In this document: piece after piece, positions 38,580 through 46,867 of the stretch
Layout of the letters: every line of letters begins with the position of its first letter
Numbering within the stretch: position 1 is the first letter of the stretch
Assembly: GCA_035508495.1 (NCBI GenBank)
Contig: DATJMX010000014.1
Span: 1 to 64,000, forward strand
From: Candidatus Binataceae bacterium
GTDB lineage: Bacteria; Desulfobacterota; Binatia; Binatales; Binataceae
Length of the DNA: 64,000 nt
Direction of reading: 5' to 3'
Position numbers and translations under genes: made by a program
The notes under the pieces: generated by a model
Databases searched by the model: none
Told to the model about the DNA's origin: nothing
The model's input: only the letters and a program-made list of their open reading frames with translations

Positions 38580-40202
38580 ATGGCGGGTGCGTCACAGGCA
38601 GGAAGTGCGCGGCAGACTCCTCAAAGCGCCGATATGTGGCCCTACGAGGAGGCGCAGAAACTCAAGGAACGCGTCGCTTCCTACGAACCCTCGCGGCCGG
38701 TGGTCTTTCAGAGCGGCTTCGGGCCGTCGGGCCTGCCTCATCTCGGCACGCTGGCCGAGATTCTGCGGCCGTCCTACGTCCGCCGTGCCTTCGAGACCCT
38801 CGACTCGGAGCGGCCGACCAAGCTCGTCGTCTTCATCGACGATATGGATGGCCTGCGCAAAGTGCCGGAGAACGTACCGAATCGCGAGCGGATGGTGCCG
38901 CATCTGGGCAAGCCCGTCTCGCGCATCGAAGATCCCTTCGGCGATTGCCATCGCAGTTTCGCCGCACACATGGTCAGCCTGCTTGACGATTTTCTTTCGC
39001 CCGTCGAAGTCGCATACCAGCTGATCCTGTCCTCGGAGATGTACGCGAGCGGCGGCTTTGACGACGCGCTCAAGCTGATTCTGCAAAAGCATCGCGAGAT
39101 AATCGCGATCGTCGCGCCCACGCTGCGCGAAGAAAATCGTAAAGGATGGTCGCCGTTCATGCCGATCTGCCCCAACTGCGGGCAGGTCAACTCGACCCTC
39201 GTCACGGCGTATCATCCCGATCGCGGCACGGTCGAGTTCTCATGCGAACGCGCCTTCGGCGGCGCTCACGGATGCGCCTTCAAAGGCGAGCAGAGCGTGC
39301 TCGGCGGCAATGCCAAGGTGCAGTGGAAGGTCGATTGGGCCCTGCGCTGGTTCGTGCTCAAGGTTGACTACGAGTTATACGGCAAGGATCTGACCGACTC
39401 GGTGCGGCTCTCGGGGCCAATCGTGAAGCTGCTCGGCGGGCGGCCGCCGCTCGGATTCCCGTTCGAGATGTTCCTCGACGAGGAAGGCCACAAGGTTTCG
39501 AAGTCGGTCGGGCGCGGCGTGACGGTCGATCAATGGCGCCGCTATGCGCCGATCGAGGTGCTCAAGTTTTTCCTGCTGCTCAACCCACGCCGGGCGCGCA
39601 AGCTCTTCCTCGAATCGATTCCGCAGTACGTCGACGAATACCTCGACGCGCTGCGCGAGTACTCCGCAGCCAACAAGGAGACGCAGGCCAACTCGCCGCT
39701 GGGTTTCGTGCTGCAGAGCAAGAGCCCGCGCCAGTTCAGGAGCGAGCTCAGCTTCGGGATGATGATGAACCTGGTGGCGGCGCTGGGCAGCTCCGATCGC
39801 GAATTCATTTGGAATTATCTGGTCCGCTACGACGCCGCGATCGCCGGCGATCCTGAGACCGAAGCAATGGGCCGCGGGCTGATTGAATGCACGCTGAATT
39901 TCTATCGCGATTTTATCGAGCCCAACAAAACGCCTTATGCGCCGACCGACGCGGAGCGCGCGCAGCTCGCCTCGCTCGCGGAATGGCTTCGCGCGAATCC
40001 GGATTCTAACGCCGAGGACATCGAAAAGCAGATCTACGATCTCGGGCGCGCCAACTACGACAAGCCGGGCAAGATTTTTCCACTGATTTATCGCTCGACA
40101 TTGGGGCAGGAGCGCGGCCCGCGCCTGGGTGCGTTCATCCGGCTCGCAACGCCGGCGCGCTTCGTCGAGCTGGTCGACGCGGCAATCGCGCGCACCGCGT
40201 AA
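38580..40202 (+). CDS. lysS: Lysyl-tRNA synthetase, class I
   Basis: This enzyme charges tRNA-Lys using the class I (Rossmann) fold found in most archaea and some bacteria (alphaproteobacteria, spirochaetes), unrelated to the common class II LysRS. The 540-residue protein has the HIGH-type motif in SGLPHLGTLAE and the KMSKS-type motif in GHKVSKSVGRG. A four-Cys/His insertion CPNCGQ...CERAFGGAHGC is also present. Length is normal. Only this LysRS is visible in the window; a class II copy elsewhere cannot be excluded. Confidence 0.93.
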   Translation: MAGASQAGSARQTPQSADMWPYEEAQKLKERVASYEPSRPVVFQSGFGPSGLPHLGTLAEILRPSYVRRAFETLDSERPTKLVVFIDDMDGLRKVPENVPNRERMVPHLGKPVSRIEDPFGDCHRSFAAHMVSLLDDFLSPVEVAYQLILSSEMYASGGFDDALKLILQKHREIIAIVAPTLREENRKGWSPFMPICPNCGQVNSTLVTAYHPDRGTVEFSCERAFGGAHGCAFKGEQSVLGGNAKVQWKVDWALRWFVLKVDYELYGKDLTDSVRLSGPIVKLLGGRPPLGFPFEMFLDEEGHKVSKSVGRGVTVDQWRRYAPIEVLKFFLLLNPRRARKLFLESIPQYVDEYLDALREYSAANKETQANSPLGFVLQSKSPRQFRSELSFGMMMNLVAALGSSDREFIWNYLVRYDAAIAGDPETEAMGRGLIECTLNFYRDFIEPNKTPYAPTDAERAQLASLAEWLRANPDSNAEDIEKQIYDLGRANYDKPGKIFPLIYRSTLGQERGPRLGAFIRLATPARFVELVDAAIARTA

Positions 40203-40220
40203 ATTTTCAGAAACTGCCGG

Positions 40221-40994
40221 TCAGCTCGTCTTCGAGCACTGCGGGCCGATATAAAACCACATCGCGCGGAACACTCCGGCCGGCCGCGTAACTTTTCCGT
40301 ACATCGTCGTGCCATCGGGCGAGACGTGCAGGTCGATTAGCACGCGGCCGCGCGGGAAAGTGATCTCGACATGGTTGCCGTCAATGGATCCCATCCCATG
40401 GCCCATGATTTCGCCGGTCGTCGGATCGAAGTTCGTCAGCTCGAAGCTGTTGCCGCTCTGATTGATTAGATGGCACGCGCCGATACCGCCGTCGCGCCAT
40501 GCTCCGGTTAACGTGAGCGGCTTCGCGGGCTCGATCATCGCGACCGAAGGTTGCGCGGCCGGCGAGGCCGCGGGCGCTGCTGCTAAAGGAACAGCCGGCG
40601 CAGCATCAGCCATCGCGACGGCCTTCGGCGTTGCCGCCGCTCTGGATGCCTGCATCACGGTACGAGGGACGGGAGCGCCGGCGATCAGTTCCTCGGCACT
40701 GAGGTTCTTCAGCTTGTGCCTGTGATGCGGCCGCGGCGTCGCGGCCGCCACCTGCGGCGCCGCAGTCGCGAGCGCTGAAACTTGTTGTTGCAGGATCGCC
40801 TTGGTGGGAGCCGGCGATGCTGCGGCTGTCGTCGCCACTGCCGCGATGGGGGTCGCATTGGTCTTGCCGCGACTACCGATCCAGCCGAACTGCGTCAGCA
40901 GACCGACGACCGCGGCGATCGCAGTAGCCGTCGCGCCGAGACCGCTAAGCACGGTCATCGTACGCGAGCCAATCGACTTTAAACCATCAGCCAC
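40221..40994 (-). CDS. Membrane-anchored protein with Ala/Pro linker and C-terminal beta domain
   Basis: A 257-residue protein of unrecognised family. A single transmembrane segment lies at about residues 15-40 (ATATAIAAVVGLLTQFGW). A long Ala/Pro/Thr-rich linker holds a basic-His patch (PRPHHRHKLK). From about residue 160, a compact domain contains LTGAWRDGGIGACHLINQSG, FDPTTGEIMGHGMGSIDGN and YGKVTRPAG, with two Cys (GACHL, GPQCS) that could form a disulfide. The alternating strand pattern suggests a small beta-barrel exposed to the periplasm. It is downstream of cysK and larE on the same strand (49 nt), converging on lysS. Confidence 0.65.
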   Translation of the reverse strand: MADGLKSIGSRTMTVLSGLGATATAIAAVVGLLTQFGWIGSRGKTNATPIAAVATTAAASPAPTKAILQQQVSALATAAPQVAAATPRPHHRHKLKNLSAEELIAGAPVPRTVMQASRAAATPKAVAMADAAPAVPLAAAPAASPAAQPSVAMIEPAKPLTLTGAWRDGGIGACHLINQSGNSFELTNFDPTTGEIMGHGMGSIDGNHVEITFPRGRVLIDLHVSPDGTTMYGKVTRPAGVFRAMWFYIGPQCSKTS

Positions 40995-41043
40995 CGGCTA
41001 TTTGATTTGCCAAACAATCCGCCGAGGTTCAACGGATTTGGCT

Positions 41044-41886
41044 TTATTCCGGAGCGCGCTGCGGCGAAGCTGTGGCGATGACACCTTCGTTGAGCGAGCC
41101 CGAGCGGAAGCCCTTGAGATCTATCGCGATGAAGCGGAAGCCGAGCTTTTTCAGCTCGCGTTCGATCGTGTCGCGAATCCGCGGCTCGAATGCTCTCGCA
41201 ATTTCGCTTTGCTCGAGCTCGAGCCGTGCGACGTCGCCGTGGTAGCGGACGCGGGCGACTTTGAAGCCGAGCTCGTGCAGCACTTTCTCGCCTTCGCCAA
41301 CGCGATGCAGTCCTTCGGGCGTGATCTCCGTGCCGTATGGAAACCGCGACGACAGGCATGGCGACGCCGGGCGGTCCCATGTCGGCAGGCCCATCGCGCG
41401 CGACAACTCGCGGATCTCGGCCTTGGTCAGCTCGGCCTCGACCAACGGATGGCGCACGCGCTTTTCCGACGCGGCCTGCATCCCGGGCCGATAATCGTGC
41501 AAGTCGTCGAGATTCAGCCCGTCAACGATTTCGTCGATGCCGAGCTCGGCGGCCTTCGCTTCACAAACAGTGAACAGGTTGTGCTTGCACAGGTAGCATC
41601 GGTTGAGCGGATTCTGCGCGTAGCCGGGAACCTCGAGCTCGTTGGACTCGATCACGAGATGACGCGCGCCGATCAGCGCCGCCATATTCATCGCCGATTC
41701 GCGGTCCTGGTCGGGCATCGTCGGCGAGGTCGTCGTGAGCCCGAGCGCGCGCTCGCCAATCGTGTCGTGCGCTACGCGCATGACGAATGTCGAATCGACG
41801 CCGCCCGAGAACGCCACGATCACCGACTTCATCGGGCTGAAGATCGCGCGTATCCGTTCGAGCTTGTCCTGCAATGCCTGGGTCAT
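41044..41886 (-). CDS. larE: ATP-dependent sulfur transferase LarE
   Basis: LarE inserts sulfur into pyridinium bis-carboxylate to make the nickel-pincer cofactor of lactate racemase-type enzymes. The 280-residue PP-loop protein has SGGVDSTFVMRV, NRCYLCKHNLF and RPASPCLSSRFPYG. The Cys in PCLSSR is the equivalent of the sacrificial Cys, and the extra CxxC in NRCYLC fits the three-Cys subgroup reported to hold an iron-sulfur cluster and act catalytically. LarA, LarB and LarC are not nearby. It lies 14 nt after cysK, a cysteine (sulfur) source. Confidence 0.9.
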   Translation of the reverse strand: MTQALQDKLERIRAIFSPMKSVIVAFSGGVDSTFVMRVAHDTIGERALGLTTTSPTMPDQDRESAMNMAALIGARHLVIESNELEVPGYAQNPLNRCYLCKHNLFTVCEAKAAELGIDEIVDGLNLDDLHDYRPGMQAASEKRVRHPLVEAELTKAEIRELSRAMGLPTWDRPASPCLSSRFPYGTEITPEGLHRVGEGEKVLHELGFKVARVRYHGDVARLELEQSEIARAFEPRIRDTIERELKKLGFRFIAIDLKGFRSGSLNEGVIATASPQRAPE

Positions 41887-41900
41887 GTTCGAGTCTTTCT

Positions 41901-42836
41901 TCAGATGCCCTCGGCCTGGAAAAGATCGGTCGTCAGGTAACGCTCGCCGGTATCGCAGAACACGACGACTACGATTTTGCCCTTGCCCAGGCGCTTGGCG
42001 ATCTGGATCGCGGCGCAGCAGTTGGCGCCCGACGAGATGCCGACCAGCAGGCCCTCTTCGCGCGCGAGACGCCGCGAATAAATCGTCGCGTCTTCGTCGC
42101 TGACTGGAATCACTTCGTCATAGACGCTGGTGTCGAGGTTCTTCGGCACGAAGCCCGCGCCGATACCCTGGATCTTGTGAAAGCCCGGCTCGCCGCCAGA
42201 CAGCACGGGCGAGTTGCGCGGCTCGACGGCGACGATATGCACGCGAGTCTTCGAATGCTCGCGCAGGTAGCGCCCCGCGCCGGTAATGGTTCCCCCGGTG
42301 CCAACTCCCGCGACGAAGGCATCGAGCGACGGGAACTGCTCGATAAGCTCGGGTCCTGTGCTCTTGTAATGCATGTCGGGATTGGCGGCGTTGCTGAACT
42401 GCTGCGGCATGAAGTAGCTGGGATTCTCGCGGCACAGCTCCTCGGCCTTGGCGATCGCGCCATGCATGCCGCGGGTGTCGGGCGTGAGCACGAGCTGGGC
42501 GCCATACGCGACCAGCAGTGAGCGCCGCTCCTCGCTCATCGTATCGGGCATCGTCAAGATCAGCCGATAGCCTTTGACAGCCGCGACCAGGGCGAGGCCG
42601 ATACCGGTGTTGCCCGAGGTCGGCTCGACAATGGTATCGCCGGGCTTGATCCGGCCTGCCTTTTCGGCCGCTTCGATCATCCCGAGACAGATGCGGTCCT
42701 TGACGCTGCCGCCCGGGTTGAAGTTCTCGAGCTTCGCCCACACTTCAGCGTCGTTAGGACCGGGAATCCTGTTAAGGCGCACGACTGGCGTGTGGCCGAT
42801 GAGATCGAGCGGCGATTGCGCAACGCTGACGGGCAT
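41901..42836 (-). CDS. cysK: Cysteine synthase (O-acetylserine sulfhydrylase)
   Basis: CysK makes cysteine from O-acetylserine and sulfide with PLP. Motifs: [13 protein letters not shown] with the PLP Lys, [21 protein letters not shown] and GISSGANC. The start at 42836 gives 311 residues, the normal length; an upstream ATG (42875) would overlap the divergent glycosyltransferase start. It heads the cysK-larE-unknown unit on the minus strand. Cystathionine beta-synthase-like use of other sulfur donors cannot be excluded. Confidence 0.93.
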   Translation of the reverse strand: MPVSVAQSPLDLIGHTPVVRLNRIPGPNDAEVWAKLENFNPGGSVKDRICLGMIEAAEKAGRIKPGDTIVEPTSGNTGIGLALVAAVKGYRLILTMPDTMSEERRSLLVAYGAQLVLTPDTRGMHGAIAKAEELCRENPSYFMPQQFSNAANPDMHYKSTGPELIEQFPSLDAFVAGVGTGGTITGAGRYLREHSKTRVHIVAVEPRNSPVLSGGEPGFHKIQGIGAGFVPKNLDTSVYDEVIPVSDEDATIYSRRLAREEGLLVGISSGANCCAAIQIAKRLGKGKIVVVVFCDTGERYLTTDLFQAEGI

Positions 42837-42865
42837 GGTGCCGATTCTACCCATATCCGAACACG

Positions 42866-43870
42866 ATGCGAACACTGCGGAAAGTGCTCGAAACCGTGGT
42901 TAAGTTACCCTCGAAGGTCGTTATCCAGTTGGCTACGTCATCGGCGCGCGTACTCGTCATTTTCCCTGGGGCGTTGGGTGACCTTGTCTGTGCTGGTCCC
43001 GCCTTGGATGCGATCGCGCGGGCAAATCCCGGCGCGAAGATTGAACTGATGGCCAAGCCGGAGCTGGCGCGATTCGCGGCCGGCCGGTTTCGCATCGCGC
43101 GGGGACATTCAATCGATCGGAGCGAGGTGGCGGCGCTGTTCAGTGGCGAAACCGCCGAGGCGCGCGAATTTTTCTCGCAATTCCGCCGTCTCTATTCGTA
43201 CCTTGCCTACGACGATTCCGGGTTTCGCGACCGTCTCGAACGATACGCTCCCGGGCGCACGACGTGTCTGCCGTTTCGCCCCCCCGGCGCCGGCCACGTC
43301 GCGGCCGAGTATCTGAAAATGATTGATAAGGATGCCGATGTTTCGACTTTTCGCATCGTCGTTGCCGCCGATGATTTGAACGCCGCAGCATCGGCGCTGC
43401 GCTTCGCTGGAATCGGGCCGGATGAGCCCTTCGTCGCGATCTTTCCTGGCAGTGGTAGCCGGGCCAAGAATTGGCCGATCGGAAATTACCTGAACCTCGC
43501 GACCTCGATGCCTGACGGTACTCGGCCGGTGTTCATCCTCGGGCCGGCCGAAGAGGACTTGGCGCTCATCATGAGCGGCCTCGGACTCCCTTTGCTCAGC
43601 GGTCTCGAGCTCCCGGTCGTGGCGGGGATCGCACGGATGGCGGCGGCGTTCGTCGGCAACGATTCGGGCGTATCGCATCTTGCGGCGGCGGTCGGCACGC
43701 CCGGCGTTGCGATTTTCGGACCGACGAGTCCGGATCGTTGGCGTCCTATCGGAGAAGTTACTATTGTCGCCCATCAGTCGCTTGAATCGACAACCACCGA
43801 CGATATCGCAAGCGCTCTCAGAGAACGGCTTCAACGATCGGAGCGATTCCAAACTCGAGTGAAGGAGTGA
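42866..43870 (+). CDS. Family 9 glycosyltransferase (ADP-heptose:LPS heptosyltransferase-like)
   Basis: GT9 enzymes add heptose to the inner core of LPS at the cytoplasmic face. The 334-residue protein has the N-terminal acceptor-domain motif [17 protein letters not shown], the C-terminal [17 protein letters not shown] and the donor-binding [18 protein letters not shown], all typical. The first about 28 residues are not conserved, so the true start may be slightly downstream. Its intergenic distance to divergent cysK is only about 30 nt. Confidence 0.85.
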   Translation: MRTLRKVLETVVKLPSKVVIQLATSSARVLVIFPGALGDLVCAGPALDAIARANPGAKIELMAKPELARFAAGRFRIARGHSIDRSEVAALFSGETAEAREFFSQFRRLYSYLAYDDSGFRDRLERYAPGRTTCLPFRPPGAGHVAAEYLKMIDKDADVSTFRIVVAADDLNAAASALRFAGIGPDEPFVAIFPGSGSRAKNWPIGNYLNLATSMPDGTRPVFILGPAEEDLALIMSGLGLPLLSGLELPVVAGIARMAAAFVGNDSGVSHLAAAVGTPGVAIFGPTSPDRWRPIGEVTIVAHQSLESTTTDDIASALRERLQRSERFQTRVKE

Positions 43871-44049
43871 GAAACGGTGGCTGCGTTGACTGTAAAAATT
43901 CGCAGGCGTAGCTTCAAATTGCCAGCCGGCCGGTGCTCCAGACGACAACGTCACGAGCGCCTCGCCAGGCAGCGGGATCACGTATCGTCCATGACGCCTT
44001 GGTCATCGAATACGCCCGAGAGCTGCGTTGCGGCCTGGAGCAGATGATC

Positions 44050-44904
44050 ATGTCGAGCTTCTTCAAAACCTCGCTTTTACTTGGCCTGATGACCGGGCTG
44101 CTGATGGTGATCGGCGGGCTGCTTGGAGGTCGCCAAGGTGTGGCGCTGGCGTTGGTATTCGCCGCGGTCCTGAATTTCTTCAGCTACTGGTTCTCGGACA
44201 AACTCGTGCTGCGGGCATATGGCGCGCAGGAGATCGACGCGTCGAGCGCGCCCGAGGTTTACTCGATCGTGCAGGAACTCGCGACCGAGGCGCACATCCC
44301 GATGCCGCGCCTCTACATGATCGACACCGACACGCCCAACGCCTTTGCGACCGGACGCAATCCGAATCACGCCGCGGTCGCGGTAACGCGCGGAATCATG
44401 CGGATTTGCACGCGCGATGAAATCAAAGGCGTGCTCGGCCATGAGCTGTCGCACGTGATCAATCGCGACATCCTGACCAGCTCGATCGCGGCCACGCTCG
44501 CGGGCGCCGTGATGATGATCGGGACGTGGATACGGTGGGGCGCGATCTTCGGAATGGGCGAGCGCGACGACGAGGAAGGCGGTATCGCCGGCCTGCTGAT
44601 CGCCGGCCTGCTCGCGCCGATCGCCGCGTCGCTGATTCAGCTTGCGATCTCACGCACCCGCGAATACCAGGCCGACGCCAGCGGCGCGCGGCTGACCCAT
44701 AACCCGCTGCTGCTCGCCAATGCTTTGCGCAAGCTCGAAGCCGCAAACGAGCGGATGCCGTTGCCGGCTAGTCCCGCGACGGCGCATCTGTTTATCGTCA
44801 ATCCGCTGAGCGCGGCTGGAATGGCGCGCCTGTTCTCGACTCATCCGCCGATCGAGGAACGAATCCGCAGGCTTGAACAGATGGCGGCAAAAGGCGTGAA
44901 CTGA
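44050..44904 (+). CDS. htpX: Membrane zinc metalloprotease HtpX (M48B)
   Basis: HtpX degrades misfolded inner-membrane proteins. The start at 44050 has GGAG 9 nt upstream and begins with SSFFKTSLLLGLMTGLLMV, the family's first membrane helix. The zinc motif is HELSHVINRD (HExxH) with the third ligand Glu in TREYQADASGARL. Four hydrophobic segments are present, and the C-terminal STHPPIEERIRRLEQ is characteristic. The 284-residue length is normal. The region 43871-44049 upstream shows no other gene. Confidence 0.95.
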   Translation: MSSFFKTSLLLGLMTGLLMVIGGLLGGRQGVALALVFAAVLNFFSYWFSDKLVLRAYGAQEIDASSAPEVYSIVQELATEAHIPMPRLYMIDTDTPNAFATGRNPNHAAVAVTRGIMRICTRDEIKGVLGHELSHVINRDILTSSIAATLAGAVMMIGTWIRWGAIFGMGERDDEEGGIAGLLIAGLLAPIAASLIQLAISRTREYQADASGARLTHNPLLLANALRKLEAANERMPLPASPATAHLFIVNPLSAAGMARLFSTHPPIEERIRRLEQMAAKGVN

Positions 44905-44909
44905 TCGCA

Positions 44910-45332
44910 ATGGAAGATTCCGAAGAAAAGGGCAAAGGCTTCAAGGTTCAAGATCGCCGGCGATTCGACGCCGAGGGCGAGGCGCGGCAGGATGCCGAGG
45001 CTCAGCAGGCTGCGTCTGCCGCGCACGCTGCTCCCGAGCCGCCACCTCCGCCGCCACCCCCTGAGGCTCATGAGCATCTCGAAATGTCGTTTTCGACCTT
45101 CCTGGTGGGGCTTTCGACCGAGGCGTTGGTGGCGCTCGGCGAGATGCCCGATCCCGTCACCGGCAAGCGGCATCGCGACCTTGGCGCTGCACGTCAATTC
45201 ATCGATATAATTGGGATCCTGCGCGACAAGACGCGCGGCAATCTCGATCGCGAGGAACAGAACCTCATCGAGGCGATTCTCTTTGAGTTGCGAATGAAAT
45301 ACGTTGAATTGGCGAAGCCGACCGCTGGCTGA
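44910..45332 (+). CDS. DUF1844 family protein
   Basis: A 140-residue cytoplasmic protein whose C-terminal half (about 60-135) matches DUF1844: MSFSTFLVGLSTEALVALGE, GAARQFIDIIGILRDKTRGNL and LIEAILFELRMKYVEL. The N-terminal half is charged and has a run of eight prolines. The function of this family is unknown; it is common in deltaproteobacteria and relatives. It follows htpX by 5 nt and overlaps the upstream part of the protease frame, so it belongs to the same operon. Confidence 0.85.
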   Translation: MEDSEEKGKGFKVQDRRRFDAEGEARQDAEAQQAASAAHAAPEPPPPPPPPEAHEHLEMSFSTFLVGLSTEALVALGEMPDPVTGKRHRDLGAARQFIDIIGILRDKTRGNLDREEQNLIEAILFELRMKYVELAKPTAG

Positions 45333-45357
45333 CGGGTCGTCCGCTCCCTGGTTGGAA

Positions 45358-46806
45358 ATGCCTCATAAGTTTTTGCGTTCCACTCTGATCGGTTGCTTAG
45401 CGTTCGCCCTGATAGCGGTTTTCGCGTCCGCCCATTCCGTATGCATGGCGTCGCAACTGCCGTGGACGGAGCTGCCTGCCGATAACGGTCGCCCCAAGGC
45501 GCAGACGCTGCCCGACTTTGTCGATCTTGCCGCGAAGCTCAGCCCCGCCGTCGTCAACATCTCAACCGAAGAAGCGGAGGAGGGCGAATCCAGCGACGAG
45601 CCCGAGCCGCACAAGCACAACCCACTGGAGGATTTCGGCGAGCCGCAGCATTCCAAGAGCCTCGGTTCCGGCTTTATCGTCAGCAAGGACGGCTACGTGC
45701 TGACCAACGACCACGTCGTCGACCATCCGTCGAAGATCACCGTCACGCTTCAGGACGGAACGATCTACATCGCCAAGCTCATCGGGCACGACGAGAAGAG
45801 CGACATCGCCGTTCTGAAGATCGCGCCCAAGCGTGACCTGCCCGTCGCGCCGCTCGGCAACTCGGACGATGTGAAGGTCGGGCAGTGGGTGCTCGCGATC
45901 GGAAATCCGTTCGGCTTCGATCATTCGGTGACAGTCGGAATCGTGAGCGCCAAGGGCCGCTTCATCCCGGGCAACTACGACGATTTCATCCAGACCGACG
46001 CGTCGATAAATCCCGGCAACTCGGGCGGTCCGCTGATCAACCTGCGCGGCGAAGTGATCGGGGTGAACTCCGCGATTTACACCCGCACCGGCTCGAGCAT
46101 GGGAATCGGGTTTGCGATCCCGGTCAACATGGTCAAGCAGGAGCTGGCGCAGCTCGAGACCGCGGGCAAAGTGACGCGCGGATGGCTTGGCGTCTATATC
46201 CAGCCGATCACGCCCGAGCTCGCCGAGTCGCTGGGACTGCCCGATTCGCGCGGCGCGCTCGTCGCCGAGGTTCTTAAGAATGGCCCCGCGAAATCGGCAG
46301 GTATCAAGCGCGGTGATGTAATCGTCGCGTTCGACAACCAGGTGATAACCGACTCACGCGAGCTGCCGTTGCTCGTCGGACGCGCTCCGCTCGGCGAAGA
46401 CGCGACGCTCAAGGTCATTCGCGACAAGCATACGCTCGAGCTGCCGCTCAAGATCACTGAATCGCAGGAGCAGGAGCTCGCGTCGGCTGAGAACCAGGAC
46501 AAGCCCGATATCGGCGGGCCGTCGCCCTACGGGCTACACGTCAAGGATTTGAGCCCCGACCTCGCGCACGAGCTGGGTATCGATATCACGAGCGGCGTCG
46601 TAGTCTCTTCGGTGCAGCCGGGAAGCCGCGCTGACGAGGCGGGTCTGCGCGCCCGCGATGTCATAATCGAGGTCAACCGTCAGCCGATCCTCGACGTGCA
46701 TTCCTACGAAAAGGCACTGCAAGAGGGCGGCAGGGACAAGATCGTCCTCCTGCTGATTAAACGCGCCGAGAAGACCGAATACATCGCGCTCAAGCCCGAG
46801 GCGTGA
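45358..46806 (+). CDS. degP: Periplasmic serine protease, DegP/HtrA family
   Basis: HtrA proteases degrade or refold damaged periplasmic and outer-membrane proteins. The start at 45358 begins a signal peptide (FLRSTLIGCLAFALIAVF). The trypsin-like domain has the triad His in VLTNDHVVDHP, Asp in KSDIAVLKI and Ser in NPGNSGGPLIN. Two PDZ domains follow (RGWLGVYIQPI..., and a second with GVVVSSVQPGSRADEAGLRA shortened here). The length of 482 residues is normal for DegP/DegQ. An acidic linker EEAEEGESSDEPEP lies before the catalytic core. Confidence 0.94.
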   Translation: MPHKFLRSTLIGCLAFALIAVFASAHSVCMASQLPWTELPADNGRPKAQTLPDFVDLAAKLSPAVVNISTEEAEEGESSDEPEPHKHNPLEDFGEPQHSKSLGSGFIVSKDGYVLTNDHVVDHPSKITVTLQDGTIYIAKLIGHDEKSDIAVLKIAPKRDLPVAPLGNSDDVKVGQWVLAIGNPFGFDHSVTVGIVSAKGRFIPGNYDDFIQTDASINPGNSGGPLINLRGEVIGVNSAIYTRTGSSMGIGFAIPVNMVKQELAQLETAGKVTRGWLGVYIQPITPELAESLGLPDSRGALVAEVLKNGPAKSAGIKRGDVIVAFDNQVITDSRELPLLVGRAPLGEDATLKVIRDKHTLELPLKITESQEQELASAENQDKPDIGGPSPYGLHVKDLSPDLAHELGIDITSGVVVSSVQPGSRADEAGLRARDVIIEVNRQPILDVHSYEKALQEGGRDKIVLLLIKRAEKTEYIALKPEA

Positions 46807-46867
46807 GCCCGCGGCACGGTGAGACAGTTCAGGACCGGAGCGAAGAGGCCCCGACGGGCGCGGCGCA

